DNA from: Hordeum vulgare subsp. vulgare
Taxonomy: Eukaryota; Streptophyta; Magnoliopsida; Poales; Poaceae
Length of the DNA stretch: 64,000 nucleotides
Assembly: GCF_904849725.1 (NCBI RefSeq)
Contig: NC_058519.1
Span: forward strand, 182,765,703-182,829,702
Reading direction: 5' to 3'
Numbering within the stretch: the stretch's first letter is position 1; every line of letters starts with the position of its first letter. Below are positions 31,407-42,426 of the stretch, one piece after another. Position numbers and translations under genes: made by a program. The notes under the pieces were generated by a model, which did no database searches, was not told the DNA's origin, and saw only the letters and a list, made by a program, of their open reading frames with translations.

Positions 31407-31745
31407 GTCTCGATGAGTCGGTGGCGAAAGCGGCGCTAGGAAGGGGCGAATGGAGCGACGGAAGGGTTTCCGCTTGTGCCGATTGACGAAGAGTGTAAGG
31501 CCAATTTGGGTGGACCGAATTGGGCGGAATCCTGGCCCAGCAAAGACATATTCTTCTTCGCCGAGTGCTGTCCTGGCCGCCCAAGCGCGGGGCTGCCCAA
31601 TAACATTGGATCTTTTTTCTCTCAAAACAATCTGTTACGAAAATGTTAAAAGAAATATTTGGAAATATTTTTTTGAAAGCACTGATTATCTCTCCCTAAT
31701 CGATCCGTATCCCTATCCCTATTTCCCTCCCTAATAATCTTTACC
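31407..31745 (-). promoter_or_regulatory. ORRM2-like 5' UTR and proximal promoter with site II-like motifs
   Basis: This is the short interval between the ORRM2-like start codon and the first Helitron-like end. On the minus strand it carries TGGGCC (31539-31534) and further TGGGC cores near 31525 and 31580-31600. Such site II elements (TGGGCC/T) are known to be enriched upstream of plant genes for organelle proteins. No clear TATA box is placed. The frame is open upstream of the ATG, but that extension has no RRM similarity, so the downstream Met heading the presequence is preferred. Confidence 0.4.
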
Positions 31746-34700
31746 TCTCCCCTAATAATAAAGCACGAAGCGCTTCTGTCGTCCGTCGAGGCAATTTTGC
31801 AGAAAAACCCCTGTATTTTGTCACAAATCAACCCGCAGTCCTCCAATTAGTTGAAAAAACGTTTGGCTTTTATAAATTCACCCCTCCGCACGGACCGGAG
31901 ATGGCCGAAGGAGTCGCTGCGCTCGCGGGAGCCCTGGTCATCTTCCTCGGCGGGGCTTCCTCCTACTACCGCCTCCCGAGGCTCGCCGTGCCGGACGTGT
32001 TGCGCCTCGCGCCGGCGTGCGGCCAGCAAGAGGACCAAGCACAAGGACCCATGACGACCTCTCACTCCACCCCCGGTTCCCCTACCTCCCCACCCACCCA
32101 CCTACCTCCGGCAATGCCGTGCCTAGCTAAACACCGGATCCGGGATCATCATCTGCCTTCCTCTCACACGCCTGCCTCGACCTCCCACCGCCGCCCTCAC
32201 CTCTCTGCCCTACCGTGCCAGCCATTGGAACGATGTCGGTCACATCCCCCACAACCTCCACCCAGTGGCGCCTCCACCCTCAACCCAGCCCTTGCGTCGC
32301 GATCTGGAACCGCCGCCGGCCACCCACTACCCACCTTCTCCCAGAACGGCCCATCCTTCTGATCCAAAACTGCCAGAGGCCACCCCACGCTCTCCTCCCA
32401 TCCAGAATATATGTCGGCCACACACCTCCCCATCAGGTCGCCGTCGCCGTAGTTCTCCCAGATCCAAGACCAACCTCGCAACGAAGGGCTTGCAACTGGC
32501 CGCGAGAAGGTGTTGGAGGTCGGCTCCTTCTCCATAGTCACGCCCGGTGATGGGGCCCTCCGCGGTGATTACGCGACCGTTCTTCCACTGGACCACTCAA
32601 TCTCGATCTCCATCTGGATCTATGATGTGCCCGTCAGTGCCGTTGAAGCAGGATCCCGCACTTCCCAAATGGGTAAGTCTTCTCTTCCTTCCCTTGTTTC
32701 TCCAATCACCACCCTACTCCAACCTTTTGGTAATCCTGGACATGGTGATGATGCATACCTCATGTAATTAAGCTGGTGACGTACTGAAGATGTTTGGTTC
32801 ACTCCGTGTGAGATATCTTATTGTTTCAGAAGATACGTGTGCACATCAATCTTAGTCGCTTTTTTTAATCCAATGTTGTTTATTCAGTTATTAATGTACA
32901 AAGTTCGCCTTTTGTTATTCTGAGTTCAGTGCTAGTAGATCCTGCAATGTCTCAATTTCATTTATCCTATCATCATTTGGTTCTAGCAAATATATGTTCA
33001 TTCCTACATCTGTAGTAGCTCGAGTAATTACTTCCTTCAGAGCTATAACTTATAATATAGACTGTTAGTGCTTATATGCTTAGTACTTATATCTGTCATG
33101 CTAATATTGATGTAATATGTACGCCATGATTGGCGACTCTGTAATTTGCATTCAGTAAATGATTATTATTTTTTAGATGATTACATGTTGTGATGATGAC
33201 TGTAGAAATTGGAGGGATTCTATTTACTTTTTTTGGGAGAAGGGATTATCTCCAAGGTTGCCGAACCTGTTGAGCTATTAATTATTATAGATTAAAAAAA
33301 AACAATGGCTAACGAAGTGTTCTTGGTTAGGATGAGCAGGCAACATGCCTAAATACTTTAGAATATCCTATACATTTCCTTTATTAACAAAGAGCAACGT
33401 ATAATCTGTTAGGCATTACATCTCTGTTTTGCGCAAAAAATTCAGAAATTAACCTGCTTTCGGAAAGGACTTCTCAAGACTGGTTTGACATTTTGTTCCG
33501 GTGGTCACAAAATACTCATGGGATTTTATTTGAATGATTATTCCTGATATTATGGCGAACTAATTATGAGCAGTTTGGTGTGGTGTTTGATTTCAATGGC
33601 GAATTTGGTGTGCAGGAGTTTCTGAATCTGAAGCAAGGGTGAGCACCAAGGAAGGAAGCGTAGCCACGGGCGACGGTGGCGGGGTTGGTCGCCGGCGGCC
33701 GCAATTATTAATCGTTGTTCCTGAAATACACAATACTTGCTGCACAATCTCAACTAGGAGGAGAAGTCTTCTTATGTGGCACATATTATTAACACTTACC
33801 CTGGTGAAGACCCATTCTTGAAGAAGTACTTGCCAATTGACCTGTCCGACAACCAACTATTTTATCTTATTAGGGATGGTGTCCTGCTCTGGTGAGATGG
33901 CTTTCTGGCTAGCTTTAGGGTGCATGCTCATTTAGTATTTGGACATAAATTGTTTGCTAGCCGTAGCTGATGTTAATTCATTGATCAATATGTTGATCTA
34001 TGTAGCTTTACATGGAGCCATTGATGAGCGAGAAATAAATAAAAATAGAGTTCTTAACCCATGAGAGAGGAATCAAAATCACTTGTTGTGCCTCAACTCT
34101 GCAAAGGCGATTGGATGAACTGTTCTCAACATTGTCACACATGATTTAGTGGAAGGATGGGTATGTCGTGTATTCCCCACCTGTTATCCATTCTTATAGG
34201 CTATGATGTAGTGTGGTTGGTATAGAAATGTTGCGCACCTCTAAACTATCCTTTTTGCAGTAACCTGAATAGCGTCTATCTTTAATTCTGCCATACCGTG
34301 TATAGTGATGTACTATATTGTTGTGATTAATTGACATGTAAGGTTAGGTACAAAATACTCTTATCATTGCAAAATCATGCTTATCCTTTATGCTTGTTCA
34401 CTGTATTCTGCCAGATAAGCAACAGTTATTAAATACATTTTTTTGTTCGACGGGCAAATTGAGTTGTAGGACTGAATACAATGTTAACAAGGGCACTTAA
34501 ATGGATATTGAGAGAACAGGTGCAGTGGAAGTCGGTTACACGGTTACACGATGGTAAAGAACAAGCCTATACAGAGTTCAGACTTCATGTGCACCTTTGC
34601 TAATAGAAAATAAAACAAACGTGAAGTTAGAATTAACATAAGAAAGAAGTTCGAAGATTATTAAAACCTAGGATTTACATGTTCAAAAAACGAAACAAAA

Positions 34701-35823
34701 ACACAACGCCATTTTTAGCATTTAAAAAAACTCATAAAATAAAAAACAATTGTTGCTAGAAGTTCAAGTGCTCGGCCAAGAAAAGTTCAAAATTGCTACC
34801 CACTTTATACACACATAATTCTCTCTCCCGTATGTGTCGATGTTTTTTCGAAACTACAATGATCCAAAAGATAAAACTTCACATCTAACAAATCTGAAAA
34901 GTTTTGCAATTACTACTATTTGTTGTGATGTCTAAAATATAATTGAGTTTTCGTTGAAGTTCAAATAAATAAATATGAGTGGTTATATGTAAATAAATAA
35001 AATAAAAAGCCTCAAGAAGTCCAAAGTAAAAAAAGGAGCACTTCAATGTTACAAAATCCAGATTTTCCTCGTTGCTCAAGAATGAAAAACATTAAGTTCA
35101 ACAATAAAAAACAAGAAGTGAAAATTCTAAAAATAGAGTAGTTCAATATTCAGACAATGTGGTTGACTACCTCGTGTGTTCAAAAGAAGTTTGTTTCATC
35201 AAGGTCGAAGTTTATTGTGTGTTCTTGGGTCGAAGTTCACATAAAAGATGGGAGAAGGTCGATGCGTGGATGTGATCCCACCTTGATAATGACTGCATGA
35301 AGACCCGACTTCCTTTCCATATGTCACTAATCACTTGTTATGCATATAATGCCACGACGAGTGGAGGCCAAGGTCTTCTGCCAATGCGAGGGCTTCCTAT
35401 TGTCTCAAGTGTACTAGCATCTTGCAGACTTGGAATGACCGGAGATCAGCTCCCCATATAGTTGTCATGGTGATCTCGGTAGACCGCCACTACTGCTACT
35501 CTCGATCTTCAAAAACCGGCATCAACGTGTGTCTCATTTTTTCCTTCATGTTGTTTGCAGAGATTAAATAATAATGTTGTTTGAAGAGATTAAATAAGTA
35601 AAACTATGATGATGGTCTTGTGGTAACTATATGACTAATCTGTGTGAAGTTATACTTCATTTGTATGAAAGTTCATATGTTTGAATCTCTACTTGTACTT
35701 CAATGAAGGTACGGAGCTGAAGTAGACGTCGACAAAGAGTGAGGGCGGGACTTTTCAAATACAAAATTCATGATTCAAATATCAACGATCTAACCCGGTG
35801 CAATGCACGGGCACTTTTACTAG
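31746..35823 (+). mobile_element. Helitron-like element H1 (about 4.1 kb), carries fimbrin fragment
   Basis: The left end TCTCCCCTAATAATAAAGCACG resembles grass Helitron 5' ends. The right end has a hairpin (CCCGGTGCA/TGCACGGG, 35794-35811), then ACTTTTACTAG with CTAG at 35820-35823 before T, the Helitron 3' rule (hairpin plus CTRR, next base T). No RepHel helicase gene is visible, so it would be non-autonomous. Its cargo includes a fimbrin gene fragment and an unidentified GC-rich open stretch (31901-32040, VAALAGALVIFLGGASSYYR). The middle (34200-35780) is AT-rich with no gene seen. The left end lies about 340 bp upstream of the ORRM2-like start codon. Confidence 0.6.
33725..34165 (+). pseudogene. 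Fimbrin/plastin gene fragment (two exons of a CH domain)
   Basis: Part one (33725-33895) reads SSYVAHIINTYPGEDPFLKK, then YLPIDLSDNQLFYLIRDGVL. Part two (34008-34163) reads GAIDEREINKNRVLNP, then NHLLCLNSAKAIG and HDLVEG. These are consecutive segments of the first calponin-homology domain of plant fimbrins, actin-bundling proteins. The roughly 110 bp between them corresponds to an intron. In-frame stops (after LLHNLN, after VLNP, and after KAIG) and lack of the rest of the protein show it is a dead fragment. It sits inside a Helitron-like element, which readily explains its presence. Confidence 0.8.
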
Positions 35824-36385
35824 TAATAATAAAGAGGCTATCGCTTCCGTCAAAAAACCCACCGAGGTGATTTTATAAAAAAGCCCTTACTGTTTATGAC
35901 ATTAAACTCGTAGTATATGTATTAATTTTTTTTTTAAATACTCATATCTTTTAAACCGTAACTCCAAATTAAACATATTATACATGGAATTTGATTAGAA
36001 AAATACGTAGAATTTAAATATGGTATTATTTTATCTGTTAAACGTTTAATAAAAATACTATCTAGGGTGCAATCTTAATAAATAAATCATTATTCGTCTT
36101 TCTTTCATACCGGTACTCATTCGGGTTGGGAATGAACACGTCAACAAAATCAGGATTAGAAATGAAACTGAAGGTCGACTGATTCTTTGTACGTATTAAA
36201 TCTACATGCAAGCCGTGTTAAAATAGAAGACCTGTGAAATTTTGAACTGCATTTTTGTAGGATAAGAACATCTTTATTTGTATCGTAACTAAAAATTCTC
36301 AAATTATAGACATTTTTTATAAATTAAGAGTGTGTGTCGTGTAGTATTTCTTTCTCCCGTTGCAACGCATGGGCCCTTTTGCTAG
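35824..36385 (+). mobile_element. Helitron-like segment H2 (562 bp)
   Basis: It starts TAATAATAAAGAGGC right after the H1 CTAG and ends with hairpin CCCGTTGCAACGCATGGG (36356-36373) and TTTTGCTAG (CTAG 36382-36385). No coding content. Confidence 0.55.
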
Positions 36386-37767
36386 TAAAGCATAAATATG
36401 GTTTCTAGTTGTCCGTCATGAAAATTACGCCTAAAGTTTGCATTAATTACCCACCATGCCACCGGTAAGTAATAGAAAACGTTTCAGAAAGCAAAAAATC
36501 TTGGACTGGGCCGGCGCATGTAAAAACCTTCTATATTACGCTCTGCATGTTGGGAGAATATCCAGCACACCGTATGGGTCGGCCCATGCACAGACGCCTG
36601 ATTTTAATTCCGTTTATTTATTTATTTTCAGTTCCGTTTTATTTTTTTATTTTAAATAATTTAGAACTTCAAATAATCTTTAAAATTTTAATAAACTAAA
36701 AATTATAAATTAACATATTTAAAAAATAAAATATTTTTCACTTCAAAAACTGTCCGGAGTTTTGTATAAAATGCTCTCATATACAATAAAATGTTGCAAT
36801 TTTAGAAAAATATTTGTACAATAAGAAAAGTCCATGATTTCAAATACAATTCCATGTATTCAAAATTATTAAAGGCATTTAACAAAATGCTTTCTAATTG
36901 AAAATATGTTAATGCACTTAAGAAATGTCCTAAACTTTTAAAAATAGCTAATGCCTGTTTTGATAGTTTCTTTTTTTATTTAAAATTTTCCATTCCATTT
37001 TTGTTTATTTCTAATTTAAATAATTTAGAACTACATAAACTTTTGCATATTAAAAAATAGAAATTTTGAAATAAAATGCTGACGAAAACATAATGTCCAT
37101 GAATTTAATAAATATATTACTGATTTATAACAATGTCCATGAATTTAATAAATATATTACTGATTTATAAAAATGTTTGTTTATTTAAAAAAATTCATGC
37201 ATTTCAAAAAATGTTTGTCAATTTAAAATAAAATCCTCCAACATAAAAAATTATGTTCGCCTTTTTTTGAATTGGTCGCCAATTCAAAAGAAAATGTTTA
37301 AACCCATCCGAAATATAAAAAACATTCACGATTTTTAGTAAATGTTTGTAAATTGTAAAAAAAAATTCTCGATTTTAAAATTGTTCCTATATTTGTAAAA
37401 TTGTTCACGAAAGATCTAATGTATGTAGTTAAACATTAATGATTTTAAGTCTTTGTGACAATATAACTGTGTGAATTTTGAAGAATTAACTGTTGGATGG
37501 ATCGAATTATTATTGTATGTTTCCGAATTTTTTTTATTGAAATTCGGAATAAATCTTTGAGTTACCAAGATTTTTGACAACCGTGATATATATTTTTTGA
37601 AAATGTAAAAATTGCTTCAACTTGTGAATAAATTTAAAAGAAGAAACATTTTTCTTACATATTTGCATAAAATTTCAAAATCAAGCGATGATATGTGAAC
37701 ATAATGTGGTCGCCATCATTGAAGATTATTATTTTTTTCCGTGGCAACGCATGGGCCATTTTGCTAG
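36386..37767 (+). mobile_element. Helitron-like segment H3 (1,382 bp)
   Basis: It starts TAAAGCATAAATATGG and ends GTGGCAACGCATGGGCCATT then TTGCTAG (CTAG 37764-37767). It is very AT-rich. A 38-bp-scale duplication (ATGTCCATGAATTTAATAAA) occurs near 37090 and 37130. Its first 100 bp and last 360 bp are clearly similar to H4. Confidence 0.55.
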
Positions 37768-38772
37768 TTATTAATAAAGCACATATTGCTTCGGTGGTAC
37801 GTCATTAAAACTGTCTTCAAAGTTCTCTAATATTACCCAACAATGCCACCTATAAGTTCTAAAAAACGTTTTGCAGGGAATCCTCGCATGGGCCGGCCCA
37901 AGCACATGGACCAGCTATACTACGCTCTGCCCGCTGGAAAATACACAGCACGCCCATTTAGGCCAGCCCATGGGAGGTGGCCTATTTTTTTAGTTTTTTA
38001 GTTACTATTATTTATCTGTTCCTTTTTATTTTTTTCTAATTCAAATAAATCAAAATAAACTTTCGAAATTCAAAAAATTATATTTACTTCAATGTTTGAT
38101 AAAACATAAAATGTTTGCAAATTCAAAAATAGTTCGGGATTTTTGGAAAAATGTTTACATATTTAAAAAATCGTAATTTTGGAGAAAACATTCGTGAATC
38201 AAGAGAAAGTCCATCATTTTGCGAAATTTCTTTAATGTAACTAAAAAATGTTTGATAATCTAAAAAATGAATTATTCGCCAATTCACAAGAAAATACTTG
38301 AAAACAGTTCGTAATATAAAATATTGTTTGGATTTAGAAAAATATATAAATAGTAAAAAATGTTCTTGATTTTAAAAATGTTTCCAAATTTGCAAAAATG
38401 TTCACGAATGATCGAGTGTATGCAGTTCAATAGTAATGCTTCTGAGTCTTTCAGATTATATACGTGAGTGAATTTTGAAGAATTAATTGTCAGGGTGGAT
38501 CGGAATATTATAGTATATTTTAAAAAATGTTTCTTGAAATTCAGAATAATTCTTTGAGTTATCAAGTTTTTTGACAACCATGATATTTTTAAAAAAATAT
38601 TAATATTGTTTCAACTTGTGAATTGTGAATAAAATTAAAAGAAGAAATCTTTTCTTGCATTTGTGAACAAATTTTTAAAATCATGCGATAGAGATATGAA
38701 CATAATGTAGTCATCGCCATTGAAGATGGTGGGTTTTTTTCTTCCGTTGCAACGCACGGGTCCTTTTGCTTG
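37768..38772 (+). mobile_element. Helitron-like segment H4 (1,005 bp)
   Basis: It starts TTATTAATAAAGCACATATT and ends CCGTTGCAACGCACGGGTCC then TTTTGCTTG (38769-38772, CTTG in place of CTAG). Its 3' 360 bp aligns with H3 (AATTTTGAAGAATTAA..., TTTTTTGACAACC). No gene content. Confidence 0.55.
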
Positions 38773-39736
38773 TAATAATAAAGCGTGGAGCGCTTCTGTC
38801 ATATGTCGTCGGTCAATTTGCAAAAACACCCTTCACTTTTTCGGTATTCAACCCGCAGTACGTTTTTGAGTTAAAAAAATGTTTCGTGCCCATGGCCGCC
38901 TCGGCCGGCCACCACCACGCACAGCGCAGCCATTGCCCATGGCAGCCGCGGCCGGCGACCACCACGCTCAGTGTAGCCACTTCTCCCGGCCGCCGAGGCC
39001 TGCCACCACCACGCCCTACACAGCGAGAGCTCACAGCCAAGGTCGGGGCCGGCCATCACCACACCCTCCCCGGCTTATCCATTCCCGTCCTGAAGAGGGG
39101 CCTTCTCGCCGGCGACGATCGAGGAGGCGATGGGTCGGTGTCTACCTGACGACGACGCTTGGAGGGGACGGGACGGAGATGGACTAGGGACAGGCCGGAG
39201 ACGAACTGGCGACGGCGCGCTGATGTGGAGAGGGCCGGGCGTGACGAGCATGGCGATGCGGCGACGGGGATGGGGATGGCCGGGGGTGGCGTGGGAGGCT
39301 AGCGGGCAGGGGCGGCGCGACGACGGGATGGACGTGCCGGAGCACGGCGAGGCCGGGGATGCAACAAGGGGAAGGGGAGGCCGGCAGGCTTCACGCGGTG
39401 GTGCGTTACCGTGGCGATGGTGTCCGATTCAAAGTACAAATCGTGTCTTTGTGGAACTCAAATTGATGAAGTTCCCGTCCTGGATTGCTGCTGGATGCTA
39501 TCAGAAGGACACCAGCTCGGCTGAAATCTGCATCAGGTCAATTGCCACGAAACTATCTCCATCGGGTCAATTGTCCACGAAACATCCAAGGTCGCCGCCG
39601 AGTTCGTCGGAGAAAGAAGCGCCGACTTTGCCGGAAGTAGAAGATCATTCGCCGAGCACTCCAATGTCGCCTGCTGCGGCTACACGAGAGGTATGTATCA
39701 CACCGACCACTGTATTTTACACAATGTTTCCTTGTT

Positions 39737-39829
39737 GAGTGTGAACGAAGAACAGCACCAGGCCTGATATGCCTCCTGCAGCCAGTGATTTCTGGCTTCC
39801 GTTCTTCATGTAACCCATTACTCCACCAG
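39737..39829 (-). pseudogene. TMEM14/FAX-family exon fragment
   Basis: Read from an acceptor (TTTTGCAG before 39829) the minus strand gives GGVMGYMKNGSQKSLAAGG, then ISGLVLFFVHTQ. This is the glycine-rich first-helix signature of Tmem_14 proteins, which in plants include FAX fatty-acid exporters of the plastid envelope. Only one exon-sized piece remains. It shares strand and segment with the SCAR fragment, consistent with capture from two genes by one element. Confidence 0.65.
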
Positions 39830-40026
39830 CTGCAAAAGGTAGTAGCACAATGATCAGTTTTTGGTAAATGTTGCAACTTCCCGAGATCAGTCAATACTTT
39901 CAGCATGCTTTCAGTTATAACGTTGTAAAAGGTTGCGGAACCTCATAGTTCTATAAGATGGTTGATGGAGCTAAAATAATGTCAGGGGTATTTAGGGGGG
40001 GCAGTAATTGAGCTTGTATTACTTAC

Positions 40027-40612
40027 CTTTTTCCTACGGGGCTTCTTCTCTCTTAAGTAATCCGGCTCAATCATGTTGGAAGTTTGTCCCATCTTAAAGA
40101 AAGAGGGGTCTGAATATCGTTTGAAGGAGGCCCCAGCACCAGCAACATCGAACCTGCAGAATAATCCTTGTGTGTAATTACTGATAACACATCCATGGTA
40201 TATACCCACACACAAAAATAGAAAGCATCCACATACTTATCCAATGTGAATAAATGTGGTGGGCCACGACATTCTTCATATCAATCCAAAATGAAACGAG
40301 GCATATCTCCTATCGTGATCAAATTCTGATTAAGCTGAAGATTTGAATGCCACTCAACACTTACAAGAGAATGCACCAATAATTTCATACGTAAGAACCA
40401 TAACAGTACAAAATAGTAACCATAAATGTGATTGTTTTGAACTTTCAACTAACCGTCATCATGTAGATAATTTGAATGGTCGGTCTGTGCTATGATTGCC
40501 TTCTCAACTGTAGGAAATTCTGCCTCTAGCTGCTGCAATCTAAGCATCAAACCGTGCCCTCTAGAAGCAGTGGCCATCACATCTTCATGCAGGTCATGAA
40601 AAATTTATGCGC
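40027..40612 (-). pseudogene. SCAR/WAVE gene fragment (three exons)
   Basis: Three minus exons: about 40605-40454 ([20 protein letters not shown], then [20 protein letters not shown]), 40309-40237 (GDMPRFILD, stop, YEECRGPPHLFTLDK) and 40154-40027 (FDVAGAGASFKRYSDPSFFK). This is the conserved N-terminal SCAR homology domain of plant SCAR/WAVE proteins, activators of the ARP2/3 actin-nucleating complex. Splice sites are kept (G/GTTAGT; GTATGT; CTGCAG acceptor) and phases agree across both junctions, so genomic rather than cDNA-derived material was captured. The in-frame stop in the middle exon and the missing C-terminal two thirds make it non-functional. Confidence 0.8.
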
Positions 40613-40620
40613 GAACCTTT

Positions 40621-42426
40621 TTTGCACAAAGGAAACACAAAAGCTCTTCAGTACGAATGGAAAGAATGACATATCCACTACAATACATTAACTGCTAACA
40701 TCTAAACTCGAGATGGACCATTTACCATTGAATGAGATCTGGGAGTCAGCTAGCAGCCCTCACATAGTCATGGATATGACCTTCAGCTACACCTAAATAT
40801 GTTTATCTCATCCATCGGAATATCATGTGGGAATTATCAAGTGTAAACCCGAAATATGGGTTCCACTGGCTACTCACATGACTTATTTTATTCAAATATA
40901 AGAATATAACAGATCGGATAGAAGATAAAAGATTTATATTGTTCCAAAGGAAAGGAATGTATCTTTATTTAGTTACTATATACTCATATAACTAGCAGGC
41001 TACTGTATGTAGCTATGTGCATTTCTTTTTTAACTTGGGATAAGATTTTTTTCAAAAGGTTCAGACTTAATATCCCGACGAGGTAGGGTGCCGCACCAAT
41101 TCATTAATAACAAACTGTAGGTACAAAATGGTGGAAAGCATCAATGGAAGCAGTTCAGTTCAACAAGCATTGAAAGGAATTTTGTTGCTGCCTCTCCAGA
41201 TTTGGTCTGAATTAATTTGCTCATCAGCTTAGCAATCCATATAAACTATCACCAACCTCTATCTGGTCACATAAGGACTATTGAGAGCTTCCCTACGAGA
41301 TGGCAGTGTGTGTTTTGAAACTGGTGCACTTCTTGTCATGTCTAACAATAAGATATCCATTTTGAGTTCTTCAGCCCCGACTTGAGTGTCATAACACTCA
41401 TCTAATTGTCGGAACCTGTTCATCTGTATCCGCTGCATGTCTATAAACACAGGTTGTCCCTTGCCACTGCCCCTCGTTTCAATATCAATTTCTTCATGAT
41501 CATGTCAACGTGAAAATGAGATCCTTGTAAGATCACCACCAATACCCAGGTCATCTTCCACTTTTGCACAGCACTAGCCGGTTCCTCTTCTACCTCCCCA
41601 AAACGGTTGGCTGGTGGAGCTCACTTCCTCTTATATGTATGCCCGGAACTTGTGTTTGGAAGCATGCACCTTGGTGCAGAAGACTTCTAGAAAGTTACTC
41701 ACGCATCCTTGATCATAGACGTTAGGCCTACCACCTGACTGGAGATTCTCGTGGTCTGAGATACCACCAAAGTACCTATATCAGACATTAGGATTTAGGA
41801 GTTGTGCACAGGAAGGAAACTGCAGTTACTAACTTTAGATTGAAAGAGCCGTACAAGAACTCAAAATATTGTACACTATCAAAAAAGGCAGATTCAGGAT
41901 CTACAGTTACTAACTTCAGATTAGTAGCTGGAACCAAACGTACCCCTTCCCCACTGCTTGCAGTGGAGAATGAACTGAACTACCTATTTCCATAGATGTG
42001 TATACCCTTGTTCTTAAAAAGGGACATCAATGCCTCCTTAATATTTTGTTCTAGCAATGTAAGTGAAAATGCACACGCAACTGCAATGGCCACTAGCGAG
42101 TGGTTGAATGCACAGCTGGTCCATCAACACAATAATCCTTCAGGGTCATACTGAATGGATTGACCACATTGCTTTTTCAAAAAATAAACTTTCCCTGCCA
42201 GACACAACCAAAAGTAGCGGCAGTCAGCACAAAACACTCAAATCAAAGTTGAGAACAGTGCAATAACCATGAGATGAACTTGCAGAACGAAAGAAAATAC
42301 GTTTTTAATGGGATTGGTGGTGGTTTTTTTTTGTTATGGTTGAAGTGCACATGGTATTACTGATACACACATGAATTGGAAGTTGAGAATCTATTTGAGC
42401 TAATTATAATTATGTTGTTACTGCAG
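40621..42426. other. Spacer with no gene recognised
   Basis: About 1.8 kb of unique-looking sequence. A minus-strand frame at 41450-41259 (MFIDMQRIQMNRFRQLDECY) and short frames elsewhere have no recognised domain. It may be further captured or intronic material. No terminal repeats seen. Confidence 0.4.

Larger units (their letters stand above)
38773..40620 (+). mobile_element. Helitron-like segment H5 start with captured gene fragments
   Basis: It begins TAATAATAAAGCGTGGAGCGCTTCTGTC directly after H4 and matches the start of H1 for about 100 bp (AATAATAAAGC..GAGCGCTTCTGTC, AACCCGCAGT). A GC-rich stretch (38880-39440) has only overlapping open frames, none with a recognised domain. FAX and SCAR fragments follow on the minus strand. 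No matching 3' hairpin plus CTAG was found, so the right boundary given is nominal. Confidence 0.45.

Noticed and set aside
31110..31625. 171-residue open frame starting upstream of the ORRM2-like ATG as a longer protein
   Set aside because: The extra N-terminal part has no family similarity. Reading past the exon 1 donor enters the intron instead of the RRM.
38879..39187. GC-rich overlapping frames as a host protein
   Set aside because: Frames on both strands are equally open due to base composition, with no domain, and they lie in Helitron-like sequence.
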